From Agapetus fuscipes (lineage: Eukaryota > Arthropoda > Insecta > Trichoptera > Glossosomatidae): a stretch of 64,000 bases of DNA. The notes under the pieces are model-generated. The model searched no databases. It was not told the DNA's origin and saw only the letters and a program-made list of their open reading frames with translations. This document shows, piece by piece, positions 20,713 through 30,689 of the stretch. Position numbers and translations under genes: made by a program. Position 1 is the first letter of the stretch, and each line of letters opens with the position of its first letter. Where the stretch lies: assembly GCA_951799405.1 (NCBI GenBank), contig OX637336.1, positions 20,317,479 to 20,381,478 of the forward strand. Reading direction: 5' to 3'.

Positions 20713-20966
20713 TATATAATCTATAATCTAAGTTGCAAGGATATATTCCTTGAAAGTTCTCAAATGCATGCCCACAAAAAAACTCGTGTAGTTCGATGCT
20801 GAACAAATACTGAATGTGTACTTACAAATAAAATCCAAACCTCAAATGAACATAAGCCCTACAACTTTTGCCGACCTTACCTGACACAGGGGGGACAAAT
20901 TTTAAAGTGAACCATTTTTATAGTATGGGTGGTCAGCCTCATACCAACCTATAAGTCAAGGAATAC
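20713..20966 (-). mobile_element. A-module, A3, full length
   Basis: TATAATCTATAATCTAAG tail, AATACTGAATGTGTACTT core and CCTATAAGTCAAGGAATA at the 5' end. Confidence 0.9.
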
Positions 20967-21056
20967 AAGCAGTTTATAATTATCAATAAAAAAAATCTTT
21001 ATAATAACAAGCAACTTAAGATAATAGATGCCTTAGACCAGAACAATATCAAGTCT

Positions 21057-21300
21057 TTTTCTTTCTCTTTTCAGACTATGAGGATCAGGTTTCTCCAGGT
21101 TTATCGTCCGCAGCCACTCCTCGAATGGTATTATGGAGCTGCCTCTGATGCAGCAGAAACAAGACGAAGAATGCAGCTGAAGCAGAACGGTTATCTCACC
21201 TCACAGGGGATGTGAGGACATAGGCGGAGAAACAGCCTTATAAAGACTTGGATGAAGTAATAAAATAAAACTGAAAAACTGGATCTACGCTAGAACTGCA
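21057..21300 (+). other. Possible terminal-exon-like segment
   Basis: A pyrimidine run and TTTTCAG (21074) look like a 3' splice acceptor. From ATG at 21078 a 45-codon frame (MRIRFLQVYR..., ending at TGA 21213-21215) follows, then AATAAAATAAAA at 21261. No domain is recognised, and other frames are also partly open. It could equally be an unnamed retrotransposon end. Confidence 0.25.
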
Positions 21301-21499
21301 GTGAATGTATTTTTCTCCTGAAACAGAGTGGTTTGTTTTCTTTCGGAAGTTTAAATTCTGCATAAATAGAACCTCCCGAAAATAGATCTATCAATATGAA
21401 AAAAGTTCTACAAATCAACCAAAACCTTACTTTTTATCCTCTAAACTACACGAATTGTGTTATTTCTTGTATTACATCTTGGGTCAAGTAGTACATTTA

Positions 21500-22003
21500 C
21501 CACGTGGCGAGTGGTTCCTATTTATTTTTACAGGTAAAGGGGCTGGCCTGACGCCAATCACTTAAGTTGATTTGGAGTATCCCATTTCCTGAGGGGGCTG
21601 GTTTTTATTTCTTGCGAAGGCTGAGCAAACTATATCTATAATAATCCATAATCTAAGTTGCAAAGATATATTAACATTAAAAATCATTTTAAGTGCATGC
21701 CCAAAATCAGACACTTGTTGGTTCGCGATTACAAATGCTGCATGTGTACTAAAAAAATAAAATCCATACCTCAAATATACATAAACACTGCAACTTTTTT
21801 TGACCTTCCCTGAAATAGGGGTGACATAGACAATGTGAATAACTTTTTACAGTATGTGTGGTCAGCCTCATACCAACATATGAGTCAAAAAACCTTGCCG
21901 GTATTTTATTTTGGGTTTCAAATATCTTCTAATATAATTCTCGGTGGGATTTGAACCAGAGCTCTCGGCATGGAATGCAAGCACTCTAGAGCTATCGACC
22001 GGA
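21500..22003 (-). mobile_element. SINE-1, split by an A-module
   Basis: 3' part GGCGAGTGGTTCC to GGCTGAGCAAAC (21630). It resumes at AAACCTTGCCGG (about 21889) and ends at CTATCGACCGGAC. AAAC at both junctions is the likely target duplication. ACCAACTG of the A box region is deleted. Confidence 0.88.
21631..21887 (-). mobile_element. A-module, A3-like, nested in SINE-1
   Basis: TCTATAATAATCCATAATCT tail, GTGCATGCCCAAAATCAG core, ATATGAGTCA at the 5' end. Confidence 0.9.
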
Positions 22004-22256
22004 CTTGAATACTTGTAACAAATAAATAGCAGAATGTTAGAATAAGGCAGGCGTTCAACTAGACTGGGGATTTGCTCTCAGCTAAGAAACAAAGGCAGCA
22101 AATCTCGGCTTTAGAGATTCCTTCCTAGGATGCCATTGGAATGTCACACCATATGGAGGAGTAGATCTAGCTGCAAGAGAAGTCTTACAAGACCACAAAA
22201 GCATCACACTACACTTTTTACATTCGTATCAGAACGTTCCTTTAGTGCCTGTTTGT

Positions 22257-22558
22257 CTTTTTTTTTTTTTAAGAAATCCTGTGCGGGAGACTCCCTAGAT
22301 TCTAGACACTCAAGGGGTCTATGAGACTTGTTGTAGTGCCGCAGAGGTGTACGAGCTTGGTCATCACTACAAAGCGCCAATACTCAAGCAAGACCCAGTT
22401 GCTGTAAGGCTGGATGGAGCTTTTGATGACCGGTCTTTGGTAAAGGTTTATGAATTTTTCAACCCAGCAAAGAGCAAATTTGAAAATATAAATGGTATAT
22501 TTTTGTGTGCTCTACCGGGATTCGAACCCACAACCTTCCATTTACGAGTCCGAAGTGT
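22257..22558 (-). mobile_element. SINE-2, poly(A)-tailed form, 5' end missing
   Basis: T run, AAGAAATCCTGTGCGGGAG, full body, B box complement GATTCGAACCCACAACC. It breaks at GAGTCCGAAGTGTG where MITE-1 sequence begins. Confidence 0.9.
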
Positions 22559-22652
22559 GTGTCTTATATGTAAACTGGAAATGGATTTGAAAATGATTGA
22601 AAACAACTCTCACACCATCGTATTTTATGTATTTTTTCTTAACTCAGCTTAG
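22559..22652 (+). mobile_element. MITE-1 central fragment
   Basis: TGTCTTATATGTAAACTGG through AACTCTCACACCATCG and TTCTTAACTCAGCTTAG; both TIRs are missing. Confidence 0.75.
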
Positions 22653-22787
22653 CTGTCTTTGGTAAAGGCAGATTATTTTTTCAACCCAGCGAAGAGCAAA
22701 TTTGAAAAATATTTTCTCGTGCTCACCGGGATTCGAACCCACTCCCTTTTAACCACGAGTCTAAGTGTGTACCACTAGACTGGAGAT
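22653..22787 (-). mobile_element. SINE-2 5' half
   Basis: TGTCTTTGGTAAAGGC, AACCCAGCGAAGAGC and GGGATTCGAACCCACTCCC are recognisable; the 5' terminal bases are diverged. Confidence 0.8.
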
Positions 22788-23019
22788 AGGTTATGTGAAT
22801 TTCTCAAAAGATAGTAAGCGAAGAAAAAAACAAAAAAATATGCGAGTCTTGCCTTCCCCATTATGATCGACTGTAAAATGCATTTCCTATTGTAAAATCA
22901 AAATCCTGAAGTGTTGACAAAGTATTCCTCATTTCAAAGCGGAGGCTGCCAAAAAATTTAAACCTTAAAAGAAAGCCTTTGTGACCAGATTATGAAGAAA
23001 AAAAACTACTGCATCCGAT

Positions 23020-23279
23020 CTAAATCTAAATCTAAATCTAAGCTGCAAAGATATGTATCATTTGAGATTCATATTAAATGCATTCCCACAAGCAGACATG
23101 CATAATTTCGCGCGTACACATGCTGCATGTGGACCTACAATATAAAAACCCCAATCTCAAATGAACATAAGCCCTGCAACTCTTGCCGACCTTCCCTGAA
23201 GCAGGGGTGACATTGGCAAAGTGAACCATTTTTTACAGTATGGGTGGTCAGCCGCATACCAACCTATCAATCAAGGAGT
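23020..23279 (-). mobile_element. A-module, A2, full length
   Basis: Four TAAATC tail units, A2 core, and CCAACCTATCAATCAAGGAG at the 5' end. It differs from the copy at 58795 at only a few positions by eye, suggesting recent activity of this subfamily. Confidence 0.93.
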
Positions 23280-23880
23280 AGGTGAGAAAAACCGATCTAG
23301 GTGATAAAACGATCTAAAAAATGCAAGCCCTTTCAATCAAGAAACCATTGGTGTAAAATTTTTGGTAAGAAAAAAATACTGAAAAATTTGCCTGAATTTT
23401 ATGACTCCATACGAAATTATGCTAGATATTATACAAAAAAAAACAATTACATAAAAAATCACGATCTTAGCAAAAGTGTTCAATACTTACTTTTGCGTTT
23501 GTGGGTTTTTCAGACATGAGCCTCGATTAAAAAAATGGAAATACAATAAAATTTCATTAACTAAGTATCTTCATGACTTTTAATAAATACTTTTTTAATG
23601 TACTTCCAAACTTTAATGGGATTTATAATGTAAATAGTTCAAGAACTAAGTTTACACATCCGATTACTACTTTTATTATTTTTACAAATCCGGATCACAT
23701 ATTTCAAAATAACGATTCAAACCCGGAAAGTAATATTTTTAATGCGTCTGCTGCACGCAAGCGGGATATATTTTTTTCTCTATTAAAATGGCAGTTATTT
23801 TGACAAGTTGGGCCATTTGACATTCTCTAACTGTAAGTTTGATGGTTGATTCTGACGGAAATAGTGAAACAGCTAATATG
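23280..23880. other. Unassigned AT-rich stretch
   Basis: Frames of 70-76 codons exist, rich in Lys, Asn and Phe, without a recognisable domain. Confidence 0.4.
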
Positions 23881-23881
23881 T

Positions 23882-24592
23882 TCAACTCACATGCGACACC
23901 TTCGGGAATAACGTGACAAGAAGGTACACTATATGTGTTGTTATGTTTAGAATGGAAGGTATCTCCAGGATACTTGCATCCGGCTAGCTATCATCAGCAT
24001 CACTCTCAATGCGTGGGGTTCTTTCTTTGGTATTGCTTACTTGTATTTTGGGAAGGGTTGTATAGTAAAAGATAAGTTTAACATGAACAAATAAGGGTTT
24101 ATTTACTTTAGTAATATAGGGGGAAAAGGGGAAATAAGGGAATGGCCAGACCTGTATCTCGTCACTCAAACACTCCCTACTCTGTTGACTGGAGTTCCGA
24201 ACTGAAGGCCTGGGGCAGCGCCTCAGGCTAGCGGCGGCTCACGAGTCGGACGCCTCCACACGTTGGAGCCCCTGGGTGGGCGCTCCTATGCCTCTGGTCC
24301 ACAAGGCGGGTGCCTTGCTGGCAGGAAATCCAAGTAGATGGGGAGGAGGGAGCTCCATTATAATGCCCCCTCTTGCACCGCTTGGTGATTGGTCGCCGAC
24401 GTCTGAATCGGTTGGCATCTTGCCGGGAAGTGATGAGCGACGGCCCGATTGTTTGCACGGCGCAGTTCGGCCGCTTCCGTGACCGTTCGGCTCCGTTTGG
24501 CCCACAAAACACTGTACACTTCGAGATTGTTTTTATATGTTATTTTAAAATAACATAACAGTGTAGCTTAGTTGCGTTGCGTTTTGCGTTCT
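23882..24592 (+). mobile_element. SINE-1 3' end, split by a solo LTR
   Basis: ATGCGACACCTTCGGG to ACTATATGTGT (23938), resuming GTGTAGCTTAGTTGCG (24561). It ends in GCGTTGCGTTTTGCG, showing a TTGCG-like tail. Confidence 0.88.
23939..24560 (-). mobile_element. LTR-2 solo LTR with 4-bp GTGT duplication
   Basis: 622 bp with inverted ends TGTTATGTT and AACATAACA, flanked by GTGT on both sides (23935-23938 and 24561-24564). The interior is GC-rich with ATTGGTCGCCGACG. Orientation is inferred from AATAAA placement in the related copy at 57972. A 4-bp duplication fits Ty3/Gypsy but does not exclude BEL/Pao. The frames of 60-95 codons inside have no domains. Confidence 0.88.
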
Positions 24593-24955
24593 TCCTTCTT
24601 CTCCAGCCTTTCTCAGTCCACTCTCAGAAGTATGCCTCTTCCAACCCTCTCCATTTTGTCATCTTTTGTCCCTTGATGTCGTCCAGCCACTTCAGTTGGG
24701 CTCTCCCTGCTCACCTGCTTGGACATTCTGGGCCGCCACTGGGCGATACTTTTCGGCCACTTGTCGTGGTTCTGCCTTGCGACGTGACCAGCCCAGCGCC
24801 ACTTTAAGCAGGCCACTCACTGTATGACATCAGTGACACCAATGCGTCTTACTATCTCCTGGGGTAGAACCTGGTCTCTGAGGCTGATTCCCAGCATTCT
24901 CTTTTCAATGGCTCTTTGGCACGTCTTCAATCTGTTTTTTTGCTTGTTAAAAAAA
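24593..24955 (-). pseudogene. LINE-3 reverse transcriptase C-terminus
   Basis: On the minus strand LKTCQRAIEKRMLGISLRDQ leads to LKWRWAGHVARQ and AQWRPRMSKQ. This is the C-terminal signature of an RTE-like family abundant in arthropods. Frame shifts follow WRPR. A purine tail (GGAGAAGAAGGAAG) lies at the left end, abutting SINE-1. Confidence 0.8.
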
Positions 24956-25190
24956 TTAGGTTCCACTCACTATAAACGCGGCAAAAAGTATTAAATATTT
25001 GTAAAATTATCAAAATAAATTAAATACCCAGATAAACGAAACGTCGAGAACCCTGAGATCCTCTACTAACAGTTCGTATAAATATCCGACTTTTCAATCT
25101 ATTTGGAAAATACTACAAATATGTCTTACAACCGTAAATCTTACCTAAATTTGATTATTAGAATTATCATTCCTTGTTATTATAATTACA

Positions 25191-25446
25191 ATTCCTTGAC
25201 TTATAGGTTGGTATGATGCTGACCACCCATACTGTAAAAAATGGTTCACATTAGCACAATGTCACCCCTGTTTCAGGGAAGATCGGCAAGAGTTGCAGGG
25301 CTTATGTTTATTTGAGATTGGTTTTTTATATTGAAGGTCCACATGCGGCATGTGTGAGCGCGAAATTATGCATGTCTGCTTGTGGGAATGCATTTAATAT
25401 AAATCTCAAATGATACATATCTTTGCAACTTAGATTTAGCTTTAGA
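25191..25446 (+). mobile_element. A-module, A2, full length
   Basis: CCTTGACTTATAGGTTGG at the start, an ATTAGCACAATG variant in the conserved block, tail TTAGATTTAGCTTTAGATC. Confidence 0.92.
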
Positions 25447-25865
25447 TCACTTTATATGTTGCTTACTTTTGTGATTATGCAAATTTCATAACAGATTCTA
25501 GGACAATACACCACACTAAGCTACTGTACAATCGCCTTGAATGGTCTGAACACCGCGCAGATGAGTTTCTCTATTACATATATGTGTTAGTACGCCCGAC
25601 TCTTAGACTGGTATGCCGCCCATTCCAGGAGCTCAAGACTCAAGACTCGGCAAACTTAGTCTATTATTTTCAATTAACTAAAGTTTCCTTTTCCTGAGAG
25701 AGATCAGAAGTCGAGCTAGAGATGCAGCATCTAAAAAAGGTATTCAATTGAAAAAACCTAACCTTATTTCATATTTTATCAATGTTTCCATACATATTAT
25801 AATCTGTTGATCTCCATACATATTATAATTTGATGATTTAAACAATGTAATTTGTTGTGTTTGTT
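25447..25865. other. Unassigned stretch
   Basis: A GC-richer patch near 25540-25640 without a domain, then AT-rich sequence. Confidence 0.4.
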
Positions 25866-26116
25866 CCCTGACTTATAGGTTGGTTATGCGGCTGACCTCC
25901 CATGCTGTAGAAAATGGTTCACTTTGCCAATGTCACCCCTGTTTCAGGGAAGGTCGGCAAGAGTTGCAGGGTGTATTTGATATTCGGGTTTTTATATTGT
26001 AGACTACATGCGGCATGTTTAAGCGTGAACTTAAACATGTCTGTTTTGTGAAAATGCATATAATGTGAGTCTCTAATGTAACTTATTTTTTTTTTCAACT
26101 TAGATTAGATTAGATT
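25866..26116 (+). mobile_element. A-module, A1, full length
   Basis: CCCTGACTTATAGGTTGG start, ATGCTGTAGAAAATGGTTC variant, three GATTA tail units preceded by a T run. Confidence 0.9.
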
Positions 26117-26177
26117 ATTCTATTTTTTTTTGCTTTGGTGAGCATTGTATCCTGTGCCCCTAGTAAAAAATACGTAA

Positions 26178-26487
26178 TTTTTTTTTTTTTAAAGAAATTC
26201 TGTGCGGGAGACTCCCTAAATTTTAGAGACTTTAGGGGTCTATGACACTTGTTGTAGTGCCGCATAGGTGTTATTTACGAACTTGGCCGTCGCTACAAAG
26301 CGTCAATTCTCAAGCAAGATCCGATTGCTGTAAGACTGGACGGATCCTTTGTAGCCGGTCTTTGGTAAAGGCAATGAAAAGAGCATTTTTTAAAATAAAA
26401 TGTTTTTTTTGTGCTCCTCTGCGATTCGAGCCCACTTCCTTCCATTTACAAGTCCGAAGTGCTACGACTGGACTATGAACCGGTCGC
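26178..26487 (-). mobile_element. SINE-2, poly(A)-tailed form
   Basis: T run, AAATTCTGTGCGGGAGACTC, GCCGCATAGGTG, body with a short deletion after GGTAAAGGC, and ACTATGAACCGGTCG at the 5' end. Confidence 0.9.
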
Positions 26488-26601
26488 AAAACCATGGCGC
26501 ATAAAACAGAGCCTGTAGTGGTAGTCTTAGCTTTCACACATTTTTTTCCGTTTGCAAAAGTATTTACTCAATGACTTATTCCTTCTTTATTATATATTTT
26601 T

Positions 26602-26842
26602 TTGATTTATAGTTTGGTATGAGGTTGACCCCCCGTACTGTAACAAAATATTAATATTACCAACTCTCTTTCAGGGAAGGTCGTTAAAAGTTGCAGGGCT
26701 TATCTGCATTTGAGGTTTGGTTTTTAATTTGTAACTACACATGCAGCATTTGTAAGCGTGAATTTACACGTGTCTGTTTGTGAGCATGCATGTTATCTGA
26801 ATTCAAAATGTAAATATATCTCTTTGTAAAGTAGATTTTAGA
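26602..26842 (+). mobile_element. A-module, A3-like, diverged
   Basis: TTGATTTATAGTTTGG start, GCAGCATTTGTAAGCGTG core, tail AAAGTAGATTTTAG. Confidence 0.8.
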
Positions 26843-26911
26843 ATAAAGATAAAAGATACATACATAGATAGACTCACACTCGGGCTACATATCTTTTGTT
26901 TTCTCAGGCTG

Positions 26912-26987
26912 CCTTCCACATTACACACAAGAAAATAAGTTTCTTTCATTCGGCGCTTGGCTCGCATAAAACACAGACAATGCCGTC
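26912..26987 (+). repeat. Direct repeat, left copy (~75 bp)
   Basis: CCTTCCACATTACACACAAG through ACAGACAATGCCGTC. It is repeated in the same orientation at 27933-28003 with an 8-bp difference (CGCTTGG indel), bracketing the minisatellite element. Confidence 0.9.
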
Positions 26988-27100
26988 ATGTGTGATGTTT
27001 TGTCTAGTGATGTTTTTTCATTGTAATGTTTTTTTTTATGTGATGTTCTTCCATGTGATGTGATGTTTCTACATGAGCCTATTAAGTTATGTTATGTCTA

Positions 27101-27185
27101 TGTGTTTGTTTGTGGGCATACATCTGAGAGCTTTGAATGAATATATCCTTGCAACTTAGATTATTATTATTATTATTATTATTAT
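27101..27185 (+). mobile_element. A-module 3' fragment, A3
   Basis: TGTTTGTTTGTGGGCATAC to CTTGCAACTTAGATTATT, tail drifted to ATT repeats. Confidence 0.85.
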
Positions 27186-27235
27186 GTAGGTATGTGATGT
27201 TTTGTCTTGTGATGTTTTTTCATTGTATTGCTTTG

Positions 27236-27343
27236 TCTATAATCTATAATCTATAATCTAAGTTGCAAGGATATATTCATTTAAAGCTCTCAGATGTATG
27301 CCCACAAACCAACAAGTGTAGTACAAACCAACAAGTGTAGTAG
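27236..27343 (-). mobile_element. A-module 3' fragment, A3, inverted
   Basis: TATAATC x3 tail and AAGCTCTCAGATGTATGCC. A local duplication of ACAAACCAACAAGTGTAGTA ends the fragment. Confidence 0.85.
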
Positions 27344-27584
27344 CTTTGTCATGTGATGTATTGTCATTGTGGTATTATGCAATGTGATGTTTATACATGT
27401 GCCTATTAAGTTATGTTCTGTTTTAGGTACGTGATGTTTTATCATGTGATGTTTTGTCTTGTGATGTTTTGTCATGTGATGTTTTGTCACTGTGATGTTT
27501 TGTCACTGTGATGCTATGTCATGTATTGTTTTGTCATGTGATGTTCTGTAATGTGATGTTTTTACATGTGCCTATTAAGTTTTT

Positions 27585-27812
27585 TTTTAAATAAAAAAAA
27601 TAGATTTATGGAAAGGAATGCAATCCACCAGCCTATTTTGCCTGGTCAGTTGTCTTCATGCGAAAGCAGAAACTTGTGTGCATGCAATGGCATCTGTTGA
27701 ACCAGGCTCGAAGTTATGGTCTTATGAGCAAGACGCAAGACTCGAACCAACGTTATTCGGTTCTAAATACGCTAGTCGAAAATGCGCCTCTACCCCTCGG
27801 CCATAACACCGA
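27585..27812 (-). mobile_element. SINE-3, tRNA-Ser/Leu-like head
   Basis: The minus strand starts GGTGTTATGGCCGAGGGGTA (A box of class II tRNA type), with GGTTCGAGTC as B box and a variable-arm-length insert. A ~130-bp body and an A-rich tail at the left follow. It is the only copy seen, inserted in the minisatellite. Confidence 0.65.
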
Positions 27813-27932
27813 CTTTTATGATATTTTAAAATGTGATGTCTTATCTTGTGACGTTTTGCCTTGTGATTTTATGTCATGTGATGTTTTGTCATGTGATGTT
27901 CTGTTATGTCACTGTGCCATTCTACCATTCTC

Positions 27933-28003
27933 CCTTCCACATTACACACACAAGAAAATAAGTTTCTCTCATTCGGGCTCGCATAAAACACAGACAATGC
28001 CGT
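27933..28003 (+). repeat. Direct repeat, right copy (~71 bp)
   Basis: CCTTCCACATTACACACACA through ACAGACAATGCCGTC; partner of 26912-26987. Confidence 0.9.
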
Positions 28004-28192
28004 CTGCGGTGAGAGCACCGGCAACGTTCACCCAGCCTTCATTATATCACAGCACACCCGGGGGGAGCGTTAGCGATGCTGAACTGCGGGCCTCTTCACT
28101 CAATGGGAGGACGTATTTTTTCAGATCTAATCTAAGTTGCATGGCTGTGTTAGCATTCATGGACGACATACATTTCATGTGCATTAAAAAGC

Positions 28193-28450
28193 AGAAATAT
28201 AGATTAGTGTCTGTTTGTTTTATGTCCATCAGAGGGAATTTTACATAAGCAATGTTTGTATGTGGACTGGACAAATGTCTCTTATGAATGCTAAAAATTA
28301 ATTAACTAAAAACAACTTTCACATTATCGTGTTTTACGTTTTTTTTCTTAGCAATGATTCTGTAGAATGTGATTTCTAAGACAATTTAATTTGGAGGTCA
28401 TCTTTGGATCAAACTTTTGATAAGCTAGACAGGCATTGAGGGAGCGAAGT
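28193..28450 (+). mobile_element. MITE-1, full length, diverged TIRs
   Basis: TTAGTGTCTGTTTG at the left and CTAGACAGGCATTGAGGG at the right; core with ACTTTCACATTATCGTG and AATTTGGAGGTCATCTTTG. Confidence 0.82.
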
Positions 28451-28545
28451 GTTGCAAATATTCATGGGGTAAAACCTACTTATTTTCACAGAAAAGAGGG
28501 CAAATTGCCGCTTAAATGTTGCCGAAGGGGTATGTTAATTGAGTT

Positions 28546-28794
28546 TCTAATCTAATCTAAGTTTCAAAGATATGTTAAATTGAAGATTCACATAACATGC
28601 ATTTTCACAACCAGACACGTACAAGTTCGCGCTTGCACATGCCGCATGTGAACCTACAACATAAAAACCAAATCTCAAAAGGACATACACCCTGCAACTC
28701 TTGCCGTCCTTCCCTGAGACAGGGGTTACATTGACAAAGTGAACCATTTTTTTTACAGTATGGGTGGTCAGCTTCATACTGACTTATAAGTCTA
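28546..28794 (-). mobile_element. A-module, A1, full length
   Basis: TAATCTAATCTAAG tail, A1 core ATTTTCACAACCAGACACG, 5' end ACTGACTTATAAGTC. Confidence 0.92.
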
Positions 28795-29160
28795 AGTGAT
28801 TTATAGTAAGGACAAAAACGTTTTAAATAATTCTCCATGGATAAAAACTAATTTCAACGTAGAAGAAGAAAAATAACACAAGTTTTTGTAGTTTTTTTTT
28901 TTTATGTAGCTACTCTCCCCGTTGATTGCATTTTTAGCATCTCACCCATTTCTTCAAGTATAAAATTTTGCATTCAATCTCAACTAGGGCGTTTACAAAA
29001 AATGCAAAAAAACAACAATAGCGCCTCTAGTAAGCGTTCTAGCTTCCATAGATTTTTGATAAAACTCTACGTTTTCATTTGAAACTTCAAGTTCTTATAC
29101 TTGGCGTCGACACAGCTTCGTAATGAACCATCAAGTGAGCTGTTAAGATTGCAACAAAGG
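28795..29160. other. Unassigned spacer with one CAGAGGCGC-like word
   Basis: ATAGCGCCTCTAGTAAGCG near 29022 resembles the core of the tandem unit at 51190; otherwise nothing is assigned. Confidence 0.4.
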
Positions 29161-29330
29161 CCATTTGATGACGTCATAAAGGCGACCTGTGACGTCAACG
29201 CGCCGGGCTTTCATTAACAAGAACAAAAATGATAAACTCTTTACTGCCGGTGGAGGTGGATGAAATTGGGCCAAACGTGGTCATCTTCCGGCCGTGTCGT
29301 TTCGTTCCGCCGCTAAAAAAATAAAGCTTT
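29161..29330. promoter_or_regulatory. Possible regulatory segment with paired CRE palindromes
   Basis: TGACGTCA occurs at 29169-29176 and 29190-29197, 21 bp apart, in a segment richer in G and C than its surroundings. The octamer is the known binding site of CREB/ATF factors. No transcript or gene is visible next to it, so any function is inferred. Confidence 0.3.
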
Positions 29331-29449
29331 GAGTGTGCGTCTACGCAGTCTTTTAAAACACGACTTCATTAAATATTAATACAATAATTTTATAGCGCCT
29401 TTTCATGACTCTTGGTCATCCCAAAGGACGACTTTTAAAAAAAATTACA

Positions 29450-29655
29450 TTCTCTTGAACTAAATTGCACATTGAAGCTTTCACAGCCGGTTCTTGTTGA
29501 CACAATGTATGGGCTATGTAGCCGTGGTCTGGTTGATTCTTTCCGGACAGTTTCGTCCATTGCTCCGATGGGCATTATCAGCGGTTGGTTAGTCGCTGTG
29601 ATCTTCTTACAGGATCTGTTGTATTGATATATTGTATATTCTATTGAACGCTTAT
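29450..29655 (-). mobile_element. Penelope-like terminal segment (tentative)
   Basis: CTTTCACAGCCGGTTC and GGGCTATGTAGCCGTGGTC precede ACAGTTTCGTCCATTG and ATTATCAGCGG. The block order matches a common arthropod repeat with a hammerhead-like core; here the core (29551-29582, minus strand) is imperfect. Confidence 0.45.
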
Positions 29656-29660
29656 GTCTT

Positions 29661-29905
29661 AACCTAAATCTAAATCTAAGATGCAAAGATATGTATCATT
29701 TGAGATTCATATTAAATGCATTCCCACAAGCAGACATGCATAATTTTGCGCTTACACATGCCGCATGTAGACCTACAATATAAAAAACCCAATCTCAAAT
29801 GAACATAAGCCCTGAAACTCTTGCCGACCTTCCCTGAAGCAGGGGTGACATTGGCAAAGTGAACCATTTTTTACAGTACAGGTGGTCAGCCGCATACCAA
29901 CCATT
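29661..29905 (-). mobile_element. A-module, A2
   Basis: TAAATCTAAATC tail, A2 core, ending GTCAGCCGCATACCAACC without the terminal CAAGGAA. Confidence 0.92.
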
Positions 29906-30197
29906 ATGTCATTTTTAAATATTATCTTTACCCCTTCCCTCACTCCACAATAGCTCCGCCCCCTAAAACTTTCTCCGGATGGCACTTTTGTAATTTTTTA
30001 TTTGTTATTTGTTCTCTTGAGAATAGTGTGATAACACCGTAAGCGCTTGAAAAAATAAATCAACTACTTAAGTTTTTTTTTTAATTTTTACATTATTCAT
30101 TGAATATAAATCATCCCAATATCAACACATCCACCTTGAAACTAAAACCATACATATAGCTTGTCAATCAAGTTGGTCAAAATACTATGATTTGTAA

Positions 30198-30686
30198 CAG
30201 AGGTGCCCATACGGTCGATCGCGGGAGGTTTTAAGGTCGATCGCTGAGGATAGCTAAAGTTTTCATTGATCGACCTTACAACAGCTGTAGCTTTTTTCAA
30301 AAGAAAAATGTATCGTACTCGCCTCACAAATGCCCACCTGACAGCCTGCTTGCGTCTAGCTTTAACTGAGAATATCCCTAACTACGAACATTTTGTGGAG
30401 GACCACCAATGTCACGCTTCGACATCAGCATCAAGATAATTTTTACTTTTATATTGTACCAGTAATATTTTAATATTTTTTTGTAATGTTAGAGATTAAA
30501 AATTAAATACAGATTTCACATTTTGCATTCAATGTAGTTTTACTTTTGCAAATTTTTTCCTTAATAAATACTGATACATTATGAATTATGAGTTATATTT
30601 GGGGAGATAAACAGCTAAAATGTTGATCTCCTATTCATAAATTTTTGCTAGGTCGATCTCCGCAAGAAAAAGTATGGGCACCACTG
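30198..30686 (+). mobile_element. hAT non-autonomous element, 489 bp
   Basis: TIRs CAGAGGTGCCCATAC and GTATGGGCACCACTG are flanked by ATTTGTAA and ATTTATAA, an 8-bp duplication with one mismatch. TIR style and duplication length both fit hAT. It contains an internal inverted GGTCGATC pair and a transposase remnant. Confidence 0.9.
30309..30440 (+). pseudogene. hAT transposase C-terminal remnant
   Basis: A 43-codon frame starting MYRTRLTNAHLTACLRL then ENIPNYEHFVEDHQCH and a stop. YR-LTD-HL-CLRLA is the pattern at the C-terminal end of hAT-type transposases (ZBED/SCAND3-like group). The catalytic and BED zinc-finger parts are missing, so the element derives from a coding parent by internal deletion. 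Confidence 0.75.
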
Positions 30687-30689
30687 ATT

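Larger units (their letters stand above)
26988..27929. mobile_element. Minisatellite element with nested fragments
   Basis: 15-bp TGTGATGTTTTGTCA repeats, with longer-range repetition of ACATGTGCCTATTAAG (three times). The right end TGTCACTGTGCCATTCTACC matches the arms of the element at 9556. Two A3 fragments and a tRNA-headed SINE lie inside. Confidence 0.75.

Noticed and set aside
24228..24512. Minus-strand genes of 88 and 94 codons in a GC-rich block
   Set aside because: They lie wholly inside the LTR-2 solo LTR bounded by a GTGT duplication; overlapping frames on both strands reflect GC content.
27726..27812. Functional tRNA-Ser or tRNA-Leu gene on the minus strand
   Set aside because: Anticodon-stem pairing is poor and an A-tailed body follows. 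It is called a SINE head instead.
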